A stretch of 5,202 nt of DNA from Bacteroidales bacterium (GTDB lineage Bacteria; Bacteroidota; Bacteroidia; Bacteroidales; VadinHA17), in NCBI GenBank assembly GCA_020353115.1, contig CP070687.1, forward strand, positions 1,277,820 through 1,283,021. Direction: 5' to 3'. Below are positions 1 to 5,202 of the stretch, in pieces. The notes below the pieces were generated by a model. It made no database searches. It had not been told where the DNA came from and saw only the letters and a list, made by a program, of their open reading frames with translations. A program made the translations under genes and the position numbers. How positions within the stretch are numbered: the first letter of the stretch is position 1; every line of letters begins with the position of its first letter.

Positions 1-8
1 TGTAGTAC

Positions 9-26
9 AAATCTGCCATCAGATTT
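9..26. repeat. Small AT-rich inverted repeat downstream of the phosphatase gene
   Basis: AAATCTG (9-15) and CAGATTT (20-26) are exact reverse complements around the four-base loop CCAT, and two more Ts follow on the plus strand. A hairpin 79 bases past the phosphatase stop could be a weak terminator, but on the minus strand the stem is followed by GTAC rather than a T-run, and the stem has only two G-C pairs. The rest of positions 1-104 holds nothing I can identify. The loop contains a possible minus-strand ATG (19-17) with only five further codons before the window ends. Confidence 0.25.
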
Positions 27-104
27 TTACCGGTCAAGAAGCCTGTGACAAGATGACAAATGGAATATTCAGAAGAAGGATAACGGATTTAACTAAAGCA
101 GGCA

Positions 105-1334
105 CTAAAAGAATTCCACTCCGATAATTGAAACGTCATCAAACAACCGGTCATTTCCGGCCATGATATTCTGTTTCCGGATTAGTTGATTGATATTCTG
201 TTCAATTCCTTCCTGGTTGGCAAGATATTTTGCAATGGTATCGGTTCCGATTTCGTTTCCGTTTTCATCCGGCAGCTCAGACAAACCATCCGTATAGCAT
301 ATTATCTTGGATCTCTCATTTATGGAGAATGATCCTTCATTTATTACGGGAATATGGTCAATCATACCGATTCCGACACAACTGGTATTTAGCAAATGTA
401 TTTTTTTTGAACCTGTTTCGTATATGACCGGCGGGTTATGGGCGGCATTTATGTATTCCAGGATTTTCGAATTGCAGTTGTACTTTGCGATAAACAAGGT
501 GATGAACTTCTCTCCGGCAGCGCTGCTAATCACCCGTTCGTTAAGTCTTTCGACAAGGGTTTTCAGCGGGATTTCAGAAGTAAAGAGTGCCCTGAGGTTC
601 GCCTGAAAGTTTGACATGAGGAGCGCCGCAGAAATACCTTTACCGGATACATCTGCAATGCAGAATCCCAGATCATTCTGGTTCAATGGCAGACAATCGT
701 AGTAATCTCCCCCGACATCGTAATGTGGATGATAGAAACCGGTTACATATACTCTTTCATTACGGGGCAGGGTGTGATTATCCGGGATCAGCATATTTTG
801 CATCCTGGAAGCCAGTTCCAGCTCTTTTTTAATGGCCTCCTGCCTCAGGCTTTCCTTGAAGAGGCGGATGTTTTCAATTGCAACCAGGATAATATTGGAA
901 AGTGTCTGTATGAAGGTCAGGTGTTTGATGGTTGGGCTTACTCCTTCACCTTCCTCTTCGATATCACCGATAAGGACAAATGCTAACGGGGCATTGTTAT
1001 TATGAACCGGAATGATGATATCAAAAGCCTTTAATTTTTGAATACCGTCAGCTGGAACGAATGTGATCTCGTCGTAATGAAGAAGGTCTTGCTCCACATC
1101 AATTTTTTCAGAGATCTGCCTGGAACAACCGGAAGTAAGTATACATTCCCATTCAATTCCGAATTTGTAGATGAGGATCGTACCTATATTGAGGTCTTCC
1201 CTCAGGATCTTTTCATACCTTTTTAGCAGTTCCTCGACAGACAGGTTCTCGTTAATAGCCTGGGTAATCGCCAGGAGGGAGTTCAATTTGAATTTTGATA
1301 CCTGCAATCTTGTCTTGGATTCCTTTTCAGCCAT
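105..1334 (-). CDS. GAF-domain PP2C/SpoIIE-type serine/threonine phosphatase (RsbU-like)
   Basis: This 409-residue protein has no signal peptide or membrane segment and should be cytoplasmic. Residues 16-160 resemble a GAF-type sensor domain: helix 'LLAITQAINENLSVEELLKR' (20-39), a beta-rich core, and a closing helix 'IILVAIENIRLF' (148-159). A helical linker 'ELELASRMQNMLIP' (171-184) is typical of RsbU-like enzymes and couples sensing to catalysis. The phosphatase domain (about 195-409) keeps the metal-binding acidic motifs: 'DVGGDYYD' (206-213), 'IADVSGKG' (226-233), 'YTDG' (347-350) and 'FDDVS' (398-402), so it looks active. Family members dephosphorylate serine or threonine on anti-sigma-antagonist (STAS) proteins in partner-switching systems, but no STAS, kinase or sigma-factor gene is visible, so the substrate is unknown. 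The GAF ligand is also unknown. The ATG is preceded by GAGGGAAAAGA, a reasonable ribosome site. The gene lies 54 bases after efp. Confidence 0.92.
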   Translation of the reverse strand: MAEKESKTRLQVSKFKLNSLLAITQAINENLSVEELLKRYEKILREDLNIGTILIYKFGIEWECILTSGCSRQISEKIDVEQDLLHYDEITFVPADGIQKLKAFDIIIPVHNNNAPLAFVLIGDIEEEGEGVSPTIKHLTFIQTLSNIILVAIENIRLFKESLRQEAIKKELELASRMQNMLIPDNHTLPRNERVYVTGFYHPHYDVGGDYYDCLPLNQNDLGFCIADVSGKGISAALLMSNFQANLRALFTSEIPLKTLVERLNERVISSAAGEKFITLFIAKYNCNSKILEYINAAHNPPVIYETGSKKIHLLNTSCVGIGMIDHIPVINEGSFSINERSKIICYTDGLSELPDENGNEIGTDTIAKYLANQEGIEQNINQLIRKQNIMAGNDRLFDDVSIIGVEFF

Positions 1335-1388
1335 TCTTTTCCCTCGTCTTAACTTGCATTCTTCAAAGCGGATATGATTTTTCAGATC

Positions 1389-1955
1389 TTACTTTACTCT
1401 TTCCGAATAGGAACGATCTCTTGTGTCAATTTTTATTTTATCGCCGGTATTGATAAATAAGGGTACAGTTAGGTTTGCACCTGTTTCAACCGTGGCAGGT
1501 TTCACGGAAGATGCTGAGGTTGTATCGCCTCGCACTCCGGGTTCTGTATAGGTTACTTCCAGTTCAACGAAAGGAGGTAGTTCCGCTGATATCGGGGTTT
1601 CGGTATCGGCGTGATAAATAATTTCCACATCCTGCCCGTCTTTCATAAGTTCCGGAGCCGAGATAACCTTCTCTTCAAGAGAGATCTGTTCATAGGTTTC
1701 ACGATGCATGAAATGATATCCCAGGTCATCCCTGTAAAGGAACTGATAAGGCCTTCTTTCTATTCGGGCCAGATTTACCCTCACCCCGGCAGAGAAAGTG
1801 TTATCAATAACTTTACCTGTGGTAATGCTTTTTAGTTTTGTTCTTACAAAAGCTGGTCCCTTGCCAGGTTTAACGTGCTGAAACTGGACAATGGTATAAA
1901 GATCGTCGTTAAACTCCAGACATAATCCATTCCTGAAATCAGCAGTTGTTGCCAT
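1389..1955 (-). CDS. efp: Translation elongation factor P
   Basis: EF-P binds between the ribosomal P and E sites and relieves stalling at consecutive prolines. All three domains are present in 188 residues, the normal length. Domain I carries the tip loop 'HVKPGKGPAF' (27-36), with Lys32 matching the modifiable Lys34 of E. coli EF-P. Domain II follows, with 'LPPFVELEV' (126-134) near its end. Domain III has 'GDTT' (143-146), the signature region 'KPATVETG' (152-159), 'VPLFINTGD' (164-172) and the ending 'DTRDRSYSERVK'. The canonical PGKG loop argues against the YeiP/EfpL paralogue. No gene for a known lysine- or arginine-modifying enzyme is in the window, so the modification state is unknown. 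The ATG lacks a Shine-Dalgarno and has an AT-rich leader, as is common in Bacteroidota. A phosphatase gene follows after 54 bases and may be co-transcribed. Confidence 0.97.
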   Translation of the reverse strand: MATTADFRNGLCLEFNDDLYTIVQFQHVKPGKGPAFVRTKLKSITTGKVIDNTFSAGVRVNLARIERRPYQFLYRDDLGYHFMHRETYEQISLEEKVISAPELMKDGQDVEIIYHADTETPISAELPPFVELEVTYTEPGVRGDTTSASSVKPATVETGANLTVPLFINTGDKIKIDTRDRSYSERVK

Positions 1956-1980
1956 ATAAAATTATTGTTTATGATGGTTA

Positions 1981-1988
1981 CAAAAATA
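1981..1988 (-). promoter_or_regulatory. Candidate Bacteroidota-type -7 promoter box for efp
   Basis: On the minus strand these bases read TATTTTTG, an exact match to the TAnnTTTG -7 element known from Bacteroidota primary sigma factor promoters. It lies 25 bases before the efp ATG, which would leave a short leader of about 20 bases. No good -33 TTTG is found at the usual spacing of about 19-20 bases; the only TTTG upstream (2027-2024) is 35 bases away. The surrounding DNA is strongly AT-rich, so chance matches are not rare. The 122-base gap, the widest here, makes an independent efp promoter reasonable. Confidence 0.35.
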
Positions 1989-2077
1989 ATGTAAATCATT
2001 TAAATACCTAATCGATAACGGTGCAAACTCTCAGGTGTATCCGATTTGTATAAGGATTTGGAAAACGCTGGTATGGT

Positions 2078-2878
2078 TCATCTCTTTTCTTTCAAGCTCT
2101 TGAATTCATGGCTCAATCCGTTGTATTTGATCATATCAACCTGTACGGATCCAATGAAGATATCAAACCGGATCTTAACCGGCAGGAAGTTGTCATCCCG
2201 TGAAAACCAGACGGACATATCATCCTCGGTTTCAAACAGCCGGCCAACTTCTGTAACGGGATTGAACTTATAGCAGTCGATTTTTCCAATTTTAGTTTTG
2301 ATGGTTTCCTCACCCATATACCGGATACGAAGGGGGAATAGCTCATCGGTAAAATAGGTGGGAATTTCAATAAGCTCCCCTTTTTCTAACCGGGATGGCA
2401 GGTGATATTTACGGAAATAGTAAAAGCCAGATAAAATGTCATGGATATTTTTCTCTACAACCAGCGCTCCTGATGCCTGACTGTAGAGTATGGTCGAATC
2501 GGATCTTGAAACACGATCAAAAACTACTTCATTATATCTCCTGTATCGGCCTTCACGGATGTTCCTGATCGCTTTCATTGGCAGATCGGTTTCCGGATCG
2601 ATATAACTCTCGTATGTATCTCTCACTTTGAAAAGTACATCTGCAATTCCGATGGTCCATCCCGAAATGACCAGATGATGAACATCCTTTTCAAAAAGGG
2701 TGTCGTTTTCCAGATACAGAACAGCATTTCCTCCGTTTATAAAACCATAGTGAATCAGGAATTCCAGCCGTTCACCGGGCTGATATGGGGATTGGTTTTC
2801 TCTGATATCCTGAGCGGTGAGTGAGCCGGGACAAGCAAATATGAAAAGGATCAGATATATGGTGAATGGATATTTCAT
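2078..2878 (-). CDS. Secreted DUF3108-family protein of unknown function
   Basis: The 266-residue product starts with a signal peptide: Lys2, a hydrophobic stretch to about residue 15, and a likely signal peptidase I site after 'SLTA' at 22, before Gln23. A Cys at 16 leaves a weaker chance that it is a lipoprotein, but Phe at -2 does not suit a lipobox. The mature part begins with 'PYQPGERLEFLIHYGFINGG' (31-50), which opens DUF3108 proteins. The second half has 'CYKFNPVTEVG' (202-212), 'EDDMSVW' (218-224) and 'LPVKIRF' (232-238), all typical of Bacteroidota members. The alternating hydrophobic pattern suggests a mostly beta protein in the periplasm or at the outer membrane. No enzyme motif is visible and the family has no established biochemical role that I can name. 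It lies 66 bases after tsaB and 122 before efp. The start has no clear Shine-Dalgarno. Family call firm, function unknown. Confidence 0.88.
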   Translation of the reverse strand: MKYPFTIYLILFIFACPGSLTAQDIRENQSPYQPGERLEFLIHYGFINGGNAVLYLENDTLFEKDVHHLVISGWTIGIADVLFKVRDTYESYIDPETDLPMKAIRNIREGRYRRYNEVVFDRVSRSDSTILYSQASGALVVEKNIHDILSGFYYFRKYHLPSRLEKGELIEIPTYFTDELFPLRIRYMGEETIKTKIGKIDCYKFNPVTEVGRLFETEDDMSVWFSRDDNFLPVKIRFDIFIGSVQVDMIKYNGLSHEFKSLKEKR

Positions 2879-2923
2879 ATAAAACAGGATGCAAAAACTT
2901 TACCATTATAAAAATAGCACATA

Positions 2924-2956
2924 ATATTCAGGTCAGGTTTGATTCTACCTGAATAT
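2924..2956 (-). terminator. Perfect 10-bp inverted repeat across the tsaB stop codon, possible terminator
   Basis: ATATTCAGGT (2924-2933) and ACCTGAATAT (2947-2956) are exact reverse complements separated by 13 bases. The tsaB TAG stop (2947-2945) sits at the junction of the stem and the loop. Read on the minus strand, the RNA hairpin is followed by UAU and only about 7 bases later by a U-run, so it is an imperfect intrinsic terminator for tsaB. Read on the plus strand it is followed immediately by A and six Ts, a better terminator shape, but no plus-strand gene runs into it. The loop also carries a second CCTG next to the right arm, giving a tandem ACCTG that offers an alternative pairing. 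It could instead be an RNA-processing or stability hairpin. Confidence 0.42.
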
Positions 2957-3658
2957 ATTTTTTCTTGGAATGGTTGCAATAAAATCCTTAAGATAAAAAG
3001 GTTCAAAATAGGCAACGTCTTCAAATTCCTTTTTACGGAATTTCCTCAGAGAGAATTCGGTCAGATGGGATGCTGAGGGTTTAAATCCTTCAATAAACAG
3101 GGCATTTGGGTGGTCTAGTACGTGTTTACATTTCCCGGATCCGTTCCCGAAGAAAAGGACAGTTTGTCTGGAAAGGATTTCCCGGAATGATCCGGGGTGA
3201 ATTATTTCTGCAGCAACTTCCCTCATTGGTTCACAACGAAGGTTATAGAAAGCATGATAGACTTCCATCCTTCGTGCATCGATCATCGGGCATAGCCAGA
3301 TGTTCACATCTTCAGGTAGTTGCGTTCGAAATTCGGGTATAGAGATTATACCCCATGCCATTGCCTGCAGGGTATCGACTGCGATGAGAGGAATCTTTAG
3401 TCCGTATGCAATACCCTTCGCGGTTGAGACTCCTATCCGTAATCCGGTATATGAACCGGGACCGCGGCTTACAGCAATAGCTTTTATATCGCTTCTTTCA
3501 ACGGATTCGGTATTAAAGATATCTTCGATAAAGACACCCAGAAGAGTCGAATGCGATTTCTCATCCTGGCTCTCCCTGACGGAAAGGATCTCCGTATTCC
3601 TGGAAAGTGCTACCGAACATACTTGTGTTGAGGTCTCAATGTTCAGGATCAAAACCAT
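2945..3658 (-). CDS. tsaB: tRNA threonylcarbamoyladenosine biosynthesis protein TsaB
   Basis: TsaB is the ASKHA-fold partner of TsaD. With TsaE they transfer the threonylcarbamoyl group made by TsaC to A37 of tRNAs that read ANN codons, in the cytoplasm. The N-terminus 'ILNIETSTQVCSVAL' (4-18) is the usual first strand and loop of the fold. The diagnostic motif 'SRGPGSYTGLRIGVSTAKG' lies at 64-82, followed by 'PMIDARRMEVYHAFY' (124-138). The end 'YFEPFYLKDF' plus a basic tail is typical of Bacteroidota homologues as I know them. At 237 residues the length is normal for the family, and it is too short and lacks the metal-binding motifs expected of the full-length paralogue TsaD. The start ATG has a plausible ribosome site (AAGGCGGGAA directly before it) and lies 36 bases after the adaptor gene, so it may ride on the efflux transcript. 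The other t6A genes are not in this window, as is common. Confidence 0.95.
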   Translation of the reverse strand: MVLILNIETSTQVCSVALSRNTEILSVRESQDEKSHSTLLGVFIEDIFNTESVERSDIKAIAVSRGPGSYTGLRIGVSTAKGIAYGLKIPLIAVDTLQAMAWGIISIPEFRTQLPEDVNIWLCPMIDARRMEVYHAFYNLRCEPMREVAAEIIHPGSFREILSRQTVLFFGNGSGKCKHVLDHPNALFIEGFKPSASHLTEFSLRKFRKKEFEDVAYFEPFYLKDFIATIPRKNIFR

Positions 3659-3694
3659 TTCCCGCCTTATCTATCAGTTTGAAGAGATGTATTT

Positions 3695-4978
3695 CTATTT
3701 ATTGTCTGCGCTGAACAGTTTCTCTTTGGTAACAATTTCGATCAATGAACTATCCTGAAGTCTTCTCGAAATTGCACTGTATGGCGCGACTACGACGGCT
3801 TCTTCTTCTGTCAAACCCGAAATGATTTCAATGAAGTTATTATCCTGAATTCCGGTTTCAACTTCCGTCAACAGCACCATGTTTTCGGCAATAATAAATA
3901 CTACTTCCTTTGGTTCTTCGTCAATTTCGTAGGCATACCCTTCAGCATCCAACTCGGCTTCCGATGTGTCAATACGGGTTGTTACGGCCTGGATGGGAAT
4001 GGACAGGATATCTGTTTTTGTTTCCGTCTGTATATCTACCGTTGCAGACATACCGGGTCTGAAAGGATTGGGAAATCTTTCTGTAATCAGGTCGGCATAT
4101 GATTCGCGCAGAAGAAGTATTTTTACATCAAAACTGGTAACCTGGTCAACTGAAACTCCGGTTGATGTTGCAGAATTTGCTATTTCGGTTACCACGCCCC
4201 TGAACTTATAGTCGAGGTATGCATCTATTTCCACGATAGCCGTATCATTGATCTTAACCCGTATGATATCATTTTCATTTACCTCGACCAACACCTCCAT
4301 CCGGTTAAGATCGGCGATCCTCATAAGTTCTGTACCGGTCATCATCTGGGTTCCCAATACCCTTTCGCCCAGTTCAATATTAAGCATTGAAACGGTTCCA
4401 CTCATGGGGGCATAAATTGTAGTTTTTATCAAATTTTCCTGGGCTTCCTTCAGGGAGGCTTCCGCACTATTTACAGAAAAGGATGCTGCATTACGGTCGG
4501 CCAGGGCCATCTTATAGGATGCTTCGGAAGCTTCAAAATCGGATCTGGAAATGGTCTTCTGTTCCCAGAGTTTTTCGTTTCTTTCGTGGGAAAGTCTACT
4601 CTGAAGATGCTGAGCTTCCGCCTGTTCCAAACGTGCCTTTGCTGAATTTAACGTTGCTTTGGCCCGGTCGACGGCGGAGATATAAATATCCGGTTTAATC
4701 TTTACCAGTAGTTTTCCTTTTGTAACATAATCGCCTTCTTTAACATTCAACTCCACAATCTCACCGGAAACTTCGGGTGTCAGCTTCACCTCAGTTTCCG
4801 GCTGGACCTTCCCGTTAGCCGTTATAGTCTCTGTTATAGTTCGCGTTTTACCTTTTTCGACAGCAACTTCAAATGTTTCTTCCTTACCGAACCATCCTAC
4901 TCTCTTACCCACAACGGCAAGGATTATAGCCAATATTGTAACAACCAGAATGATTCTGAAAAGTTTCTTATTCTTCAT
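3695..4978 (-). CDS. Periplasmic adaptor subunit of a tripartite efflux pump (HlyD/MacA-like membrane fusion protein)
   Basis: This 427-residue protein should bridge an inner-membrane transporter and the TolC channel encoded just upstream. Residues 6-24 form one hydrophobic helix after a Lys-rich start, so it is probably anchored in the inner membrane with its bulk in the periplasm. Residues 52-97 are the first half of a lipoyl-like domain ('GKVQPETEVKLTPEVSGEI', 'VKEGDYVTKG'). Residues 100-183 are an Ala/Glu/Lys-rich helical hairpin, the part that meets TolC. The second lipoyl half starts at 'TIYAPMSGTV' (187-196). A beta-barrel domain follows, ending near 'RPGMSATVDI' (307-316), and then a membrane-proximal domain to about 415. 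Around 337-358 that last domain has a strongly acidic insert. No convincing Shine-Dalgarno precedes the ATG. Domain order fits the MacA type, which works with MacB ABC transporters, but an RND-type partner cannot be excluded because no permease gene is in view. Family certain, partner inferred. Confidence 0.93.
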   Translation of the reverse strand: MKNKKLFRIILVVTILAIILAVVGKRVGWFGKEETFEVAVEKGKTRTITETITANGKVQPETEVKLTPEVSGEIVELNVKEGDYVTKGKLLVKIKPDIYISAVDRAKATLNSAKARLEQAEAQHLQSRLSHERNEKLWEQKTISRSDFEASEASYKMALADRNAASFSVNSAEASLKEAQENLIKTTIYAPMSGTVSMLNIELGERVLGTQMMTGTELMRIADLNRMEVLVEVNENDIIRVKINDTAIVEIDAYLDYKFRGVVTEIANSATSTGVSVDQVTSFDVKILLLRESYADLITERFPNPFRPGMSATVDIQTETKTDILSIPIQAVTTRIDTSEAELDAEGYAYEIDEEPKEVVFIIAENMVLLTEVETGIQDNNFIEIISGLTEEEAVVVAPYSAISRRLQDSSLIEIVTKEKLFSADNK

Positions 4979-5011
4979 AAGTAATCATGTATTAAGTTTA
5001 ACGGGTATGTA

Positions 5012-5202
5012 TTATTTCAAACTGAGGGGTCTTCCGCGATAAAATTCCAGCACCTTAGTTGTAAAAATATATTCATACTTTGCCTGCAAAAGGTCAGACT
5101 GAGCTCTTGTCAGCTGGTTTTTTGCCGTATTATAATCGACCGATGTCACAATTCCGACATTGTATTTCTGTTCCGTGTATCTGAATGATTCTTCCATTGA
5201 TG
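5012..5202 (-). CDS. TolC-family outer-membrane efflux channel, C-terminal fragment
   Basis: Only the last 62 or so residues are in the window. The frame stays open through position 5202, so the Met codon at 5197-5195 is internal and the true start lies outside. The visible part is a long amphipathic helix with the usual ending of TolC-family channels: 'YNVGIVTSVDYNTAKNQL', then a heptad-like stretch rich in Ala, Gln and Leu, then 'LEFYRGRPL' just before the TAA stop. In known family members this region is the last helix of the periplasmic alpha-barrel, and the protein forms a trimeric channel across the outer membrane that docks with an adaptor. The adaptor gene follows after 33 bases, which supports the call and suggests co-transcription. 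Which substrates it exports cannot be told from this fragment. I am confident of the family and have no view on the subtype. Confidence 0.9.
   Translation of the reverse strand, partial: SMEESFRYTEQKYNVGIVTSVDYNTAKNQLTRAQSDLLQAKYEYIFTTKVLEFYRGRPLSLK

Noticed and set aside
1..19. Possible start of a further minus-strand gene (ATG at 19-17, 'MADLYY')
   Set aside because: Only six codons are visible, there is no clear ribosome site, and nothing can be recognised.
2..127. Plus-strand frame open from the window edge to a stop at 125-127, overlapping the phosphatase 3' end
   Set aside because: About 41 codons without a start in view and without any recognisable motif; it would also overlap the phosphatase gene by 23 bases. 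Too little to call a gene.
723..986. Plus-strand open frame of 87 codons opposite the phosphatase gene
   Set aside because: It is fully antisense to the conserved phosphatase coding region and shows no family motif; the reading is explained by the codon pattern of the real gene.
2131..2370. Minus-strand open frame of 79 codons inside the DUF3108 gene in another frame
   Set aside because: The main frame has the signal peptide and all family motifs, and this alternative has none.
2905..2910. TATAAT on the minus strand ahead of the DUF3108 gene, as a promoter
   Set aside because: No -35 element lies at a suitable distance, and the stretch is AT-rich. Bacteroidota primary promoters also use a different -7 consensus, so this is likely chance.
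3300..3758. Plus-strand open frame of 152 codons opposite tsaB
   Set aside because: It lies antisense to a firmly identified tsaB and into the adaptor gene's end, and its translation has no recognisable domain or convincing hydrophobic pattern.
1..5202. Mobile element, CRISPR array, tRNA/rRNA gene or defence system
   Set aside because: I found no transposase-like or recombinase-like protein, no regularly spaced repeats, no tRNA-like folds, and no toxin-antitoxin pair. The genes are typical core functions with no evident break in composition.

Overview
The window looks like a chromosomal segment from a member of the Bacteroidota, most likely a Bacteroidales- or Marinilabiliales-like organism. 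The grounds are family resemblance of the proteins (a Bacteroidota-type DUF3108 protein, a TsaB ending in a 'FYLKDF...' tail, a MacA/HlyD-like adaptor preceded by TolC), moderate GC by eye, mostly weak or absent Shine-Dalgarno sequences, and a TAnnTTTG-type promoter box. This placement is an inference from sequence reading; no search was run.

All six genes I can support lie on the minus strand, so transcription runs from high to low coordinates. In that order: the C-terminal end of a TolC-family outer-membrane channel (5202-5012, cut by the window edge); a periplasmic adaptor of a tripartite efflux pump (4978-3695); tsaB, for the tRNA t6A modification (3658-2945); a secreted DUF3108 protein of unknown role (2878-2078); efp, elongation factor P (1955-1389); and a GAF plus PP2C/SpoIIE-type serine/threonine phosphatase (1334-105). 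The gaps are 33, 36, 66, 122 and 54 bases. The first three genes are close enough to share a transcript. A perfect 10-bp inverted repeat spans the tsaB stop codon and may end or process that transcript. The 122-base gap before efp holds a plausible promoter. efp and the phosphatase gene may form a second unit.

Functionally, TolC and the adaptor belong together in an envelope export pump whose inner-membrane component is not in the window. TsaB and EF-P both serve translation, through tRNA modification and relief of polyproline stalling. The DUF3108 protein is exported and uncharacterised. The phosphatase is a cytoplasmic signalling protein with no partner gene visible. The first 104 bases hold no gene I can support, only a small AT-rich hairpin.

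I see no mobile element, CRISPR array, RNA gene, toxin-antitoxin pair or defence system. The window reads as ordinary core genome, and I do not think it contains an undescribed multi-gene system. The points most worth a second look are the hairpin at the tsaB stop, the orphan phosphatase, and the unknown DUF3108 protein between two translation genes.
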